From positions 1 to 64,000 of the forward strand of contig CAVUGE010000018.1 in NCBI GenBank assembly GCA_963740945.1: a stretch of DNA of 64,000 nt. Direction: 5' to 3'. The stretch is from CAVQBP01 sp963740945. GTDB lineage: Bacteria > Bacteroidota > Ignavibacteria > Ignavibacteriales > Ignavibacteriaceae. Below are positions 17,097 through 26,093 of this stretch, in pieces (position 1 is the stretch's first letter; every line of letters starts with the position of its first letter). Below the pieces are notes generated by a model. The model was not told the origin of the DNA. It ran no database searches and saw only the letters and a list, made by a program, of their open reading frames with translations. Made by a program: the position numbers and the translations under genes.

Positions 17097-17981
17097 TTGA
17101 AAGACGGGATAAATAACTTCATGATTGGTTTTTGGTTTAAAGAAGCATTCAAATCTATAGGCAGAGCTAGATCTTCTTTTATTTTATCCTTGATTTCTAC
17201 AAGCATTTCTGTTTTGCTGATAGTTGCTTCCATTATTTTAATCAAGGTTTCCAGTAAATTTCAGACTAATTTAAAAGAGAAATTGAATATCAATATTTTT
17301 CTAAAAGATTCTCTTTCGGATGCTTCAATCCGGAATGTTGGCGATATCTTAAAGGATAAAAATTATATAAATTCTGTAAAGTATATCAATAAAGACGAAG
17401 CTGCTGAAAATTTTATTAAAGACACAGGTGAGGATTTTAGAAAAATTCTTGATTATAATCCCTTGCCAATTTCATATTCTATTACTTTGAATGCAGAATT
17501 TGTACAAAAAGAATCAATAGATAAAATAATCAGCGAGCTTTCAAAAATAAAAGGAGTCGATGATATTGTTTATCAATATAAATTTACAGATAAAGTTCTT
17601 TCGTTCATTGACAGTATAAAAAAATATGTATTTATCATAACTGCAATTTTATTTGTGATTTCACTTTATATTGTTTACAGTACAATAAAGTTGGTAATCA
17701 GCCTGAAACATGAAGAGTTTGAAACAATGAAATTAGTCGGTGCAAAATTATCGACAATTAAAATGCCTGTTATTATAAATGGAACATTTATAGGCTTAAT
17801 TGCCGGCGTGATTGCTTTAGGTATATTTATATTAATAATATCATACTTTGGAAATCTAATAGCTTTTCAATCTTATTTGAATTCAACTCGGATTTATCTA
17901 ATAATATTGATATTAATTGGTCCGGTATTAGGGTTTATGGTAAGTGTTTTTGCCCTCAGAAGAATTAATCTTAGAATTTGA
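17097..17981 (+). CDS. ftsX: cell division protein FtsX
   Basis: 294-residue membrane protein of the FtsEX ABC-like complex, which controls septal peptidoglycan hydrolases. One N-terminal membrane helix, an extracytoplasmic domain (about 60-165) and three C-terminal helices fit FtsX; IFLKDSLSDASI and the LVGAKLSTIKMPVIINGTF block are typical. The start may be TTG 17097 or ATG 17121; the ATG leaves a cleaner N-terminus (MIGFWFKEAF). ftsE is not next to it, unlike in many bacteria. Confidence 0.9.
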   Translation: MKDGINNFMIGFWFKEAFKSIGRARSSFILSLISTSISVLLIVASIILIKVSSKFQTNLKEKLNINIFLKDSLSDASIRNVGDILKDKNYINSVKYINKDEAAENFIKDTGEDFRKILDYNPLPISYSITLNAEFVQKESIDKIISELSKIKGVDDIVYQYKFTDKVLSFIDSIKKYVFIITAILFVISLYIVYSTIKLVISLKHEEFETMKLVGAKLSTIKMPVIINGTFIGLIAGVIALGIFILIISYFGNLIAFQSYLNSTRIYLIILILIGPVLGFMVSVFALRRINLRI

Positions 17982-18058
17982 AGTGAGTATGATATTTTTT
18001 AAATTTTAAGATTAAATCTTTTTTATTCCTTTATATATTAAATCATAATTATAATTAC

Positions 18059-19681
18059 TTGAATAAAAAACTTATCAAACATTATTTGTTCTTAATAGTT
18101 CTAATTTTTTTTGTTATTACCCCGTCTATAAAACCCCAGATGCAACCCGGCGTTCATCTGCTGCCTAGTTATAGGGAAAGAATTTTTTCTAAAGATTCTC
18201 TATTGGCTAATCAACAGATGTACAATAATGAAGATAATGAGAGTGTAGATCCGGATGAATATATTGTCGGACCGGGTGATAAAATATTTGTATCAATAAA
18301 TGGTTTGGAGGAAATCCCGTTAAACTTAAGAATAAATCATGATGGAATTCTATATATATCGAAAGTAGGGGGAGTAGATCTTAATAATACGACACTAACT
18401 GAGGCAAAAAGAAAAATACTTGAAGCCATAAACAAATACTACAAAAATGTAGATATTTTTATTTCTTTAATAAATATAAGGAAAATAAAAGTATCATTGT
18501 TGGGAGATGTAGTTAAACCTGCTTCTTTTGTAATTTCCGGTAATTCAAGATTAATGGATTTAATCAGTCATTCCGAAGGATTAAAAAAAACTGCTGATTA
18601 TAGAAATATTAAAATCATAAGTAAGGACAGCATAATAAAGAAGTATGATCTCCTTTCCTTTATAAGGTTGGGAAATAAAGGTAATAATCCACTTCTAAGA
18701 GACGGAGATATAGTATTAATAGATAAAGTGGATAAAATTGTATCAATAGAAGGGGAGATTAAATTTCCCGGTGTATATGAATTTGTTGAAGGAGAGACTA
18801 TAATTAATTTTATAAAGCTCAGCGGCGGTTTATTAAACGATGCAAGGACAGACACTATAGAAGTAGTTAGTTTTAAGCCGGATGGGAGAAGTGAAGAAAG
18901 TAGTTATTATTCATACGATGAACTCTCAGCCAATCAAAAAATATTGAAGAATAAAGATAAAATTCTTATACGGGCAATACCCAACTATTTTGATGAGAAG
19001 TTTGTTAAGATAGCTGGATATGTTAAATATCCGGGATATTATAAAATTGTTGAAAATCAAACAACTTTAATTGATGTTATCCAGGAGGCAGGAGGATTTC
19101 GTAAAGAAGCTTCACTCGCAGATGCCTCTTTAACCAGGACTATCGGTTCTAAATTAGAAGACCCTGAATATGAAAGATTAAAAACTATTCCAAGAGCCGA
19201 CATGACCGATGATGAATATAATTATTTAAAAGCCAAGTCGCGTCAGAGAGTAGGAAGAGTAGTAGTTGATTTTGTCGAACTCTTCAAGAAAGGTGATCTC
19301 CTTGAAAATGTAACGTTAAGGAAAGGGGATAGTGTTTATGTTCCGGAAGCCAGGAATTATGTTATACTATTAGGGCAGGTCGTAAATCCCGGAAATATAA
19401 TATATGACCCTAAGTTAACAGTTGAAGATTATATCCAGCTAGCCGGCGGTTTCGGCTGGCGTGCGGAAAAAGGTGATGTTAGAGTAATTAAAGCAAATAC
19501 CGGTGAGTGGATAGATGCGGATGATATAGATTCACTGGAGGCGGGGGATACTATATGGATACCGGAAACTCCTCCCGGACCTAAATTTTGGGATGTATTT
19601 ACAACTTCTTTAACGATTTTAGGGCAGGTTGCTTCTGTAATTGCTGCTACTGCAGCCGTAATAATTGCCACAAGGAAATAA
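18059..19681 (+). CDS. polysaccharide export outer-membrane protein with SLBB repeats
   Basis: 540 residues from TTG 18059, with an N-terminal signal segment (LFLIVLIFFVITPSIKPQ). The Poly_export domain starts at DEYIVGPGDKIFVSI (about 66). Several SLBB-type repeats follow, each with an xxGxVxxPGxxxxxxG pattern (for example GYVKYPGYYKIVENQTTLID and GQVVNPGNIIYDPKLTVEDY). A C-terminal hydrophobic stretch (TILGQVASVIAATAAVIIAT) could be the membrane-spanning helix seen in Wza. Long versions with many SLBB repeats are common in Bacteroidota-like bacteria. It opens an operon with a Wzz-like partner. Confidence 0.9.
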   Translation: MNKKLIKHYLFLIVLIFFVITPSIKPQMQPGVHLLPSYRERIFSKDSLLANQQMYNNEDNESVDPDEYIVGPGDKIFVSINGLEEIPLNLRINHDGILYISKVGGVDLNNTTLTEAKRKILEAINKYYKNVDIFISLINIRKIKVSLLGDVVKPASFVISGNSRLMDLISHSEGLKKTADYRNIKIISKDSIIKKYDLLSFIRLGNKGNNPLLRDGDIVLIDKVDKIVSIEGEIKFPGVYEFVEGETIINFIKLSGGLLNDARTDTIEVVSFKPDGRSEESSYYSYDELSANQKILKNKDKILIRAIPNYFDEKFVKIAGYVKYPGYYKIVENQTTLIDVIQEAGGFRKEASLADASLTRTIGSKLEDPEYERLKTIPRADMTDDEYNYLKAKSRQRVGRVVVDFVELFKKGDLLENVTLRKGDSVYVPEARNYVILLGQVVNPGNIIYDPKLTVEDYIQLAGGFGWRAEKGDVRVIKANTGEWIDADDIDSLEAGDTIWIPETPPGPKFWDVFTTSLTILGQVASVIAATAAVIIATRK

Positions 19682-19682
19682 A

Positions 19683-20840
19683 TTGAGTTACCACGATATC
19701 TTAAATATTATCATTTTCAATAGAAATTCTATTATAAAAATTACAGCAATTGCTGTTGTTATTATTCTATTGCTTTTAATTTTCATATTCCCTGTAAGTT
19801 ACAATTCAATGGTAACTGTGCTCCCTCCCGAAAAAAATAATGAGATGACAAATTTAGGCACGTTATTAAACTCGCAGGATTTTTCCGGCTTATTAAGTAC
19901 AAGTGTCAGCAGTGCTAATTCACAGCTTTACCAGCAAATTTTGCTTAGCAGATCAGCATCTGTATATGTAGTGAATAAATTGGGATTAAAAAAATATTTT
20001 AATACTGATAATGTATATGCAGCTGCCCATAAATTGGAAGATCACATAAACGTTGAGGTAACAAAAGAGGGCATTATAAAATTTTCGACTGAAATATCTA
20101 CTCCGCTATTTCCTATTTTTTCCAATAAAGATTCAGTGCGAATTCTTGCAGCTAAAATATCTAATAGTTTTGTTGAAGGGCTTGATAAAATTAACCGGGA
20201 GAAGTTGTCATCAAAAGCTAAGAAAGCAAGGGTATATATTGAAGAACAATTGCAAAAAACAAGAACCAAGCTTGATTCTGTTGAAAATATGCTGATGGTT
20301 TTTCAAAGGTCAAACAAAGCTGTTTCATTGCCCGAGCAGGTTAATGCCGCTATCGATGCTGCGGCAAAGCTGAAAGCCGAAATTATGAAGACCGAAGTAG
20401 ATTTAGGTTTAGTGGAACCTAACCTAAGGGAAGATAATAAAACTTTAATGGCATTAAGAAATAAGCTGGAGAATTTACGGGAACAGTATAATAAGATGGA
20501 AATGGGAAGCCAGGATTATTTATTAGCCTTTAAAGAAGTTCCTGAGTTAGGAAAACAGTTAGCATCTTTATTAAGAGAAGTGAAAATACAGAATGAAGTT
20601 TACACTATGCTTCAGCAGCAGTACTATAAAGAAAAAATTCAGGAAAATAAAGATCTGCCTACCGTAGAGATCCTTGACGAAGCAATTCCGCCGTTAAAAG
20701 CTTCGAGTCCGAGAACAGTCTTTTCAACCGTTTTAGGAGGTATTTTTGTCTTTCTATTTTCAAGCTTAATTTTTGTTATAAAGGATAGAAATATGTATCT
20801 GATTAAAAATAATACAAATACAAAGGAGTATGATGTTTAA
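19683..20840 (+). CDS. Wzz/GNVR-domain polysaccharide chain-length or co-polymerase protein
   Basis: About 385 residues. One membrane helix near the N-terminus (ITAIAVVIILLLLIFIF), a periplasmic Wzz-like part, a long coiled coil (about 190-330, with EEQLQKTRTKLDSVENML), the GNVR-type segment and a second helix close to the C-terminus (FSTVLGGIFVFLFSSLIFVI). It lacks a fused tyrosine kinase. The start is probably TTG 19683, with AAGGA six bases upstream; an in-frame TTG at 19665 would overlap the previous gene. Partner of the export protein before it. Confidence 0.85.
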   Translation: MSYHDILNIIIFNRNSIIKITAIAVVIILLLLIFIFPVSYNSMVTVLPPEKNNEMTNLGTLLNSQDFSGLLSTSVSSANSQLYQQILLSRSASVYVVNKLGLKKYFNTDNVYAAAHKLEDHINVEVTKEGIIKFSTEISTPLFPIFSNKDSVRILAAKISNSFVEGLDKINREKLSSKAKKARVYIEEQLQKTRTKLDSVENMLMVFQRSNKAVSLPEQVNAAIDAAAKLKAEIMKTEVDLGLVEPNLREDNKTLMALRNKLENLREQYNKMEMGSQDYLLAFKEVPELGKQLASLLREVKIQNEVYTMLQQQYYKEKIQENKDLPTVEILDEAIPPLKASSPRTVFSTVLGGIFVFLFSSLIFVIKDRNMYLIKNNTNTKEYDV

Positions 20841-21771
20841 ATATACAGCGGTAGTAACAGGCGGTGCCGGATTTCTAGGTTCACATTTATGCGACAGGCT
20901 CCTTGCAGAGGGTTTTAAAGTTGTATGTGTCGATAATCTGATAACCGGTAATACCAATAATATTGCTCATCTGTTCGGAAATGATGATTTTAAATTTGTC
21001 AAGCATGATATAACAAATTATATATATCTGCCGGGACGGATAGATTATATTCTCCATTTTGCTTCACCGGCCAGCCCTATTGATTATTTGAAATTACCAA
21101 TCCAGACCTTAAAAGTTGGCTCACTCGGGACACATAAGGCACTCGGATTAGCAAAGGAAAAAAAAGCACGTTTCTTACTTGCCTCAACTTCAGAAGTTTA
21201 TGGTGATCCTTCTGTTCATCCTCAAAATGAGGATTATTGGGGCAATGTTAATCCGATAGGACCCAGAGGAGTTTATGATGAAGCAAAAAGATTTGCGGAA
21301 GCCATAACAATGGCATACCAGAGGTATCATGGTGTTGAAACCAGGATTGTCAGAATCTTTAATACATACGGACCACGGATGAGACTTGATGACGGAAGAG
21401 CTTTACCTGCATTTATAGGACAAGCTTTACGTGGGGAGGATTTAACGGTATTTGGTGATGGTTCGCAAACCCGGAGCTTTTGCTATGTAACTGATCTTGT
21501 GGATGGAATATTTAAATTACTTATGTCCAATGAAAAAGAACCGGTAAATATTGGTAATCCTGCTGAAATAACTATCAAACAGTTTGCTGAGGAAGTCTTA
21601 AATTTAATTGATACAAAAAGTAAAATTACATATAAAGACTTGCCAGAAGATGATCCTAAGATCCGGCAGCCTGATATTTCAAAAGCAAAAGAGAGGCTTG
21701 GATGGAGACCTAAAATAGATAGAAAAGAAGGTCTAAAGAAGACCATCGATTATTTTAAAAGCGTTATCTGA
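20830..21771 (+). CDS. UDP-glucuronate decarboxylase (UDP-xylose synthase)
   Basis: 313-residue short-chain dehydrogenase/epimerase-fold enzyme converting UDP-glucuronate to UDP-xylose, a sugar donor for surface glycans. NAD loop TGGAGFLGSHL (10-20), catalytic Tyr149 and Lys153 in VYDEAKRFAE, and the UXS-type segments HFASPASPIDYLKLPIQTL and VRIFNTYGPRM. ATG 20830 and ATG 20833 are both possible; AAGGAG lies just ahead. It overlaps the end of the Wzz-like gene by up to 11 bases. Confidence 0.92.
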   Translation: MMFKYTAVVTGGAGFLGSHLCDRLLAEGFKVVCVDNLITGNTNNIAHLFGNDDFKFVKHDITNYIYLPGRIDYILHFASPASPIDYLKLPIQTLKVGSLGTHKALGLAKEKKARFLLASTSEVYGDPSVHPQNEDYWGNVNPIGPRGVYDEAKRFAEAITMAYQRYHGVETRIVRIFNTYGPRMRLDDGRALPAFIGQALRGEDLTVFGDGSQTRSFCYVTDLVDGIFKLLMSNEKEPVNIGNPAEITIKQFAEEVLNLIDTKSKITYKDLPEDDPKIRQPDISKAKERLGWRPKIDRKEGLKKTIDYFKSVI

Positions 21772-21790
21772 ACCTCACAGCTGAAATCAC

Positions 21791-23341
21791 ATGTCAAAAA
21801 GATTTGCTTCTACGGTAGCGGGAGCTTCCATTATTATAATTTTCTTCACTATTCTCGGAAGGGGGTTGGGATTAATAAGAGAGGCAGCCTTTGCACATCA
21901 ATTCGGATTAAAGAAAGAATTTGATATATATTTAATCGGGGCTGTCATTCCTGCCGCCATAAATAGTATTATTATTTATCTCGGACAAAATTATTTTATA
22001 CCTAATTATAAAAAGATAACTTTTGACAAAAAAGGAGGAGAGGAACCTTCTACATTTTTTACATCGGTTTTAATCCTTTTTATAGCGGGTGGATTTTTAA
22101 TTGCAATAACTTTGTTTTTATTTTCAGGCAATATTATAGATATTTATCTTGGAAGCACTTCAAATTTACGAAGTGTCGCAGAAAATATATTCAGGCTCTT
22201 TCTAATTACACTCCCGTTAACCGGTGCAATATCAATTATTTCCGCATTTCTTCAATCTGAATTTGAATTTAGATCTCCTGTAATTTCCCAACTTTGGCTG
22301 AACATCTCTATAATCCTGATAGTTCTTTTTTTTACTAATGATTTAAATATATATGCCATCCCGGCGGGGTATATCTTAGGTGCCCTATTACAGTTATTCT
22401 ATCTCTCGATAAAAATAAGAGGAAAGATTAAAATTAATTTCAAATCAATTAATAAAAGAAATTTTTTGGGATTTTCATATTATGCAATTTTATTAACCGT
22501 GATAATTGAAGTTATCGGTCAGTTCTATACTATTGTAGATAGGTTTTTTTACAATAGGGTAGAGACAGGGGGGATAGCTGCATTAAATTATGCCAATAAT
22601 ATTTTTATTCTGCCGATATCAATTATATCAATGGCATTTTCAACTGTTTTATTCCCAAAATTTTCTCATGCTTATTTTTCGGATAATAAGAAATCATTAA
22701 CTGAAAGTATAAAAAATTCTTTAAGCATTAATACATTAATATTTGTACCTGTGGTATTCATCTTAATTTTCTTTGGAGATATAATTACTAAGTTATTCTA
22801 TCAAAGAGGGGAATTTAATGCGAACGATACATTAATAACTTTTAATATTTTAAGAGTATATGCATTGAGTTTAATATTTTATTCATCTTATTCCGTTATA
22901 AATAAACTCCTTTACGGAATAAATGCAGTTAAATTTTTAGCTGTAATCTCTATAGCAGGGTTGTGTACAAAAATTCTTTTAAGTTTTGTATTAGTCAACA
23001 ATTTTAAGCAAAACGGACTTGCAATAAGTACGGCCGTTTCATATACTTTGGTTTTCCTGCTTGCATTTGCCGGCAGTGTGAGAATGATGAAAATGAGCAA
23101 ACTTTTAATGTTTAGTGAATCATTTTTTCTTCTAATAAATGGTATGTTCGCTTTCTTAACGGTAAAAATTCTCTTTAATCTTTTTAATGTAAAAAGTGAT
23201 TTATTTCAGGTATGGGAAATTATTTGTTTCTTATTCATTTATATTTTCAATTTAGGTATTTTAAAACATAAGTCTTTTTTAATTTTTAGAGACACTTACA
23301 ATTCATGGAAATTTTCATTTTCAAACAAATCTAAACAATAA
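21791..23341 (+). CDS. murJ: MurJ/MviN-family lipid flippase
   Basis: 516 residues with about 14 membrane helices, MATE-like MOP fold. The opening ASTVAGASIIIIFFTILGRG then GLIREAAFAHQFG is the MurJ signature, and LFYQRGEFNANDTLIT is the conserved late loop. In peptidoglycan synthesis this family flips lipid II. Because it follows polysaccharide genes 19 bases after the UXS gene, a role in flipping an exopolysaccharide lipid carrier (Wzx-like) is also possible. Confidence 0.85.
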   Translation: MSKRFASTVAGASIIIIFFTILGRGLGLIREAAFAHQFGLKKEFDIYLIGAVIPAAINSIIIYLGQNYFIPNYKKITFDKKGGEEPSTFFTSVLILFIAGGFLIAITLFLFSGNIIDIYLGSTSNLRSVAENIFRLFLITLPLTGAISIISAFLQSEFEFRSPVISQLWLNISIILIVLFFTNDLNIYAIPAGYILGALLQLFYLSIKIRGKIKINFKSINKRNFLGFSYYAILLTVIIEVIGQFYTIVDRFFYNRVETGGIAALNYANNIFILPISIISMAFSTVLFPKFSHAYFSDNKKSLTESIKNSLSINTLIFVPVVFILIFFGDIITKLFYQRGEFNANDTLITFNILRVYALSLIFYSSYSVINKLLYGINAVKFLAVISIAGLCTKILLSFVLVNNFKQNGLAISTAVSYTLVFLLAFAGSVRMMKMSKLLMFSESFFLLINGMFAFLTVKILFNLFNVKSDLFQVWEIICFLFIYIFNLGILKHKSFLIFRDTYNSWKFSFSNKSKQ

Positions 23342-23433
23342 ACTTATTTTATCAACTTCATTTAAGAGCGCAATACTTTGTTTATATTTATAGTTATCTT
23401 CATTTTTTATAACCTAAAAATAATTATTGGTAA

Positions 23434-24366
23434 ATGAACAATAGTCTCAATTTTTTCTCATTTAATGATTTTAACAGGAACGGGGAAAACCGTACTAAAA
23501 TTGATTGGGTATATGAAATTTTAGTAGGTTCAAATTCTTTATTTATACCTGTTTTTAATTCGAAGAGTCTTTTTATATCAGGCCCGGATACGAGAGCATT
23601 ATTTTACAAATATGATGAGATAAAAGAACTTGCTGATAATGAATTTATTTTTTTGGGAGAATTCGAAGACAATTTTTACTTTGCACTGGATGTCAAAGAA
23701 GAAAGGGAATATATAAAACATGATTCTTCAAGATTTGATGATTTGAGGAAAATGGCTTCTAACTTAAACCGGAAAGATGCTGCCATCCTTGCATACGCTA
23801 AGGCTATGGTTTATTGGAGGGGAAGAACAAAGTTTTGCGGCAATTGCGGAAGCAGAACAACTTTGGAAGATGCGGGACATAGAGCCTTCTGTCCCAATTG
23901 TAATTCAGCTTTTTTCCCTCATACTGATCCTGCTATTATTGTAATAGTTACCCATAATGAAAAATGTTTATTAGCAAGACAGGCGGTATGGCCTTCAAAG
24001 AGATATTCTGTTATTGCGGGATTTGTAGAACCCGGTGAAAGTCTGGAGAATGCAGTCTCCCGTGAAGTATTTGAAGAAACCGGGATCAAGTTAAAAGATA
24101 TTTCATATCACTCTTCCCAACCCTGGCCCTTTCCGGGTTCAATAATGATAGGATTTAAAGCTGAATCGGAAACTACGGACATAACTCTTCATGATAATGA
24201 ACTGGAAGATGCCGTTTGGCTTTCAAGGGAGGAAATTATTAATAATGTAAAACAAAAAAAAATGAAATTATCTACAGAAATTTCTATTTCCTTCCGCTTA
24301 ATTGAAGATTGGTTTAATACAAAAAGTGAAATTAAATTACGGGATATTCTGTATGGTGATAGATAA
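23434..24366 (+). CDS. nudC: NADH/NAD(+) pyrophosphatase, Nudix family
   Basis: 310 residues. Splits NAD(H) into NMN(H) and AMP and can remove NAD caps from RNA. The zinc ribbon uses Cys135, Cys138, Cys153 and Cys156. The Nudix box GFVEPGESLENAVSREVFEE runs from about 196, followed by the family-specific SQPWPFPGS at 228-236 that separates NudC from other Nudix proteins. Last gene of the plus-strand run before a 330-base non-coding gap. Confidence 0.95.
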   Translation: MNNSLNFFSFNDFNRNGENRTKIDWVYEILVGSNSLFIPVFNSKSLFISGPDTRALFYKYDEIKELADNEFIFLGEFEDNFYFALDVKEEREYIKHDSSRFDDLRKMASNLNRKDAAILAYAKAMVYWRGRTKFCGNCGSRTTLEDAGHRAFCPNCNSAFFPHTDPAIIVIVTHNEKCLLARQAVWPSKRYSVIAGFVEPGESLENAVSREVFEETGIKLKDISYHSSQPWPFPGSIMIGFKAESETTDITLHDNELEDAVWLSREEIINNVKQKKMKLSTEISISFRLIEDWFNTKSEIKLRDILYGDR

Positions 24367-24384
24367 CTTAAATTACGCAGATGT

Positions 24385-24479
24385 AAAGATGACATCTTTA
24401 AAAGAGAAGTCAATTTAATTTTTTATTAAATGTAAGTTCAGGTAAAAGTTTATTTCTAAGTATTAAAGATGTCATCTTT
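24385..24479 (-). repeat. 95-bp dispersed element with palindromic ends (copy A, inverted)
   Basis: Bounded by AAAGATGACATCTTT (24385-24399) and AAAGATGTCATCTTT (24465-24479). Each end is a 7-1-7 palindrome and the two ends are reverse complements. The reverse complement of the 65-base interior aligns with the interiors at 38549 and 63367, with a shared core reading TTTAATAAAAAATT. No coding capacity. The rest of the gap 24367-24696 shows no gene. Confidence 0.8.
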
Positions 24480-24696
24480 CATAAATTAAGCTCGGGATAT
24501 TCTGCATGGTGAATAAGGGGTAATAATAAAAAGATCAATCCAGAAATTTAGTACGCAGTAGGAGTGCAAGGATTAGATGCAGCGCACACATCTGTATTTC
24601 ATCATTTATATTTTCCATTCATCCCAAAAGTGTATCTTTCATTTACTTAAGTTGATAGATTCTGCAGTATAAAAACATTAAAGTTGAGGATGGATT

Positions 24697-25755
24697 ATGA
24701 AAACAAATTCATTACTTTCATTGCTGCTTCTTTCATTTATTTTTGTTCTTTTGATAAGCGGAAATTCATATTCGCAAAATCAATTAACCATGCCGCAAGC
24801 TTCTCAAAGTGCTTCAGTTATGCAGAGGATTGGGCTTACGGATATTAAGATAGATTATCATCGTCCGGGAGTTAAAGAACGGGAGATATGGGGGAAACTT
24901 GTTCCGTATAATACAGTCTGGAGAGCTGGAGCAAATGAAAATACTGTAATTTCATTTAGCGATCCTGTTATGATAAACGGTAAAGAATTAGCTGCTGGAA
25001 CTTACGGGCTTCATATGATTCCTTCGGAAACTGACTGGACAATTATTTTTAGTAAAAATAATTGGTCATGGGGAAGTTTTTTTTACGATGAGAAAGAAGA
25101 TGCATTAAGAGTAATGGTAAAACCGCAGCCTGCCGAGTTCCAGGAGTGGCTTGCCTATACTATGGATAACCCTTCTCCAAATTCCGTAGATGTGAATTTG
25201 AGATGGGAGAAACTAAAAGTTGGTTTTAATGTTTCTGTGACTCTCTCTCAGGTTGTAATTAACCATATTAAAAAAGAACTGGATAATCTTCCGGGTTTTT
25301 CATGGCAGGCATGGAATCAGGCTGCTAATTATGCACTTCAAAATAATATTGATATTGAAGAAGCAATTACATGGAGTGATAAATCTATCGGAATTAATAA
25401 GAACGGTTTAAATTTATGGACAAAGGCTAACCTTCTTGAAAAAAACGGTAATAATCCGGAAGCTGATAAATTAAGAACGGAAGCTTTATCTATCGCTACT
25501 GAAAATGAAATGAATACGATTGGCTATCAATATTTATTTGCAAAAAATACTGATAAAGCTATCGAAATATTTAAGAAGAATGTCGATTTACATCCGGATT
25601 CATGGAATGTATATGACAGTCTTGGTGAAGCATATGCTGCAAACGGAGATAAGAAGATGGCAATTGAATATTATGTAAAAGCTCAAAACATGGTTAAGGA
25701 TGAAAACAATAAACAGCGTATTGCAAAAGTTTTAGATAACTTGCACAGCAACTAG
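24697..25755 (+). CDS. exported DUF2911 protein with TPR repeats
   Basis: 352 residues. A signal peptide (LLLSFIFVLLISGNSYSQ) is followed by a DUF2911 domain (about 28-170) with IKIDYHRPGVKEREIWGKLV, VWRAGANENT and AAGTYGLHMIP, the family's recognisable blocks. The C-terminal part (about 200-350) holds tetratricopeptide-like helices, including DSWNVYDSLGEAYAANGDKK. DUF2911 plus TPR is frequent in Bacteroidota, with no known activity. A strong terminator follows. Confidence 0.88.
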   Translation: MKTNSLLSLLLLSFIFVLLISGNSYSQNQLTMPQASQSASVMQRIGLTDIKIDYHRPGVKEREIWGKLVPYNTVWRAGANENTVISFSDPVMINGKELAAGTYGLHMIPSETDWTIIFSKNNWSWGSFFYDEKEDALRVMVKPQPAEFQEWLAYTMDNPSPNSVDVNLRWEKLKVGFNVSVTLSQVVINHIKKELDNLPGFSWQAWNQAANYALQNNIDIEEAITWSDKSIGINKNGLNLWTKANLLEKNGNNPEADKLRTEALSIATENEMNTIGYQYLFAKNTDKAIEIFKKNVDLHPDSWNVYDSLGEAYAANGDKKMAIEYYVKAQNMVKDENNKQRIAKVLDNLHSN

Positions 25756-25781
25756 ATTTTCCCACCTAAATAATGACGCAT

Positions 25782-25821
25782 AAAGCAGTTGTACTCTCCC
25801 TTAGTATAACTGCTTTTTTTT
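25782..25821 (+). terminator. intrinsic terminator of the DUF2911 gene
   Basis: AAAGCAGTTGTAC pairs with GTATAACTGCTTT (13-bp stem with one G-T pair, nine-base loop), directly followed by a run of T. Confidence 0.88.
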
Positions 25822-25900
25822 ATTCAATACAACTTATTCAACTTCCGGTCAACTTGCAAAAATTATTTTAGTGATATCTTTATAGAATAGCTATATGTAA

Positions 25901-25955
25901 AGCGTATGTGGAGCGTATGTGAAGCGTATGTGGAGCGTATGTGAAGCGTATCTGA
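25901..25955 (+). repeat. five 11-bp tandem units
   Basis: Five units of AGCGTATGTGR, alternating G and A at the last base, with one substitution in the fifth. 11 bp is close to one helical turn, so the units face the same side of the DNA. It lies 66 bases upstream of the tetR operator region; with the terminator it fills most of the gap 25756-26092. Confidence 0.85.
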
Positions 25956-26020
25956 ATTGTATGAAGCTTTAATGAATAGTAGGAGAACAGTTGAAGAGTA
26001 CAAATTCTTAATGGAAGTTT

Positions 26021-26093
26021 TGGAAACTAATACTTGACAAAATAGTTTCCATAGTTTATATTTGGAAACGATATTTATAAAAAAAGTTTCCAA
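26021..26093 (+). promoter_or_regulatory. double palindromic operator of the TetR-type regulator
   Basis: Two inverted repeats of the same half-site. TGGAAACTA (26021-26029) pairs with TAGTTTCCA (26043-26051), and TTGGAAAC (26062-26069) pairs with GTTTCCAA (26086-26093). The first spans the -35 box, the second starts on the -10 box and reaches the first base of the tetR ATG. Placement fits autorepression by the gene product and probably control of the whole efflux operon. Confidence 0.78.
26034..26064 (+). promoter_or_regulatory. promoter of the tetR-efflux operon
   Basis: TTGACA (26034-26039), 17-base spacer, TATATT (26057-26062) extending to TATATTTG, which also matches the Bacteroidota TAnnTTTG box. 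It lies inside the two operator palindromes. Confidence 0.82.
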
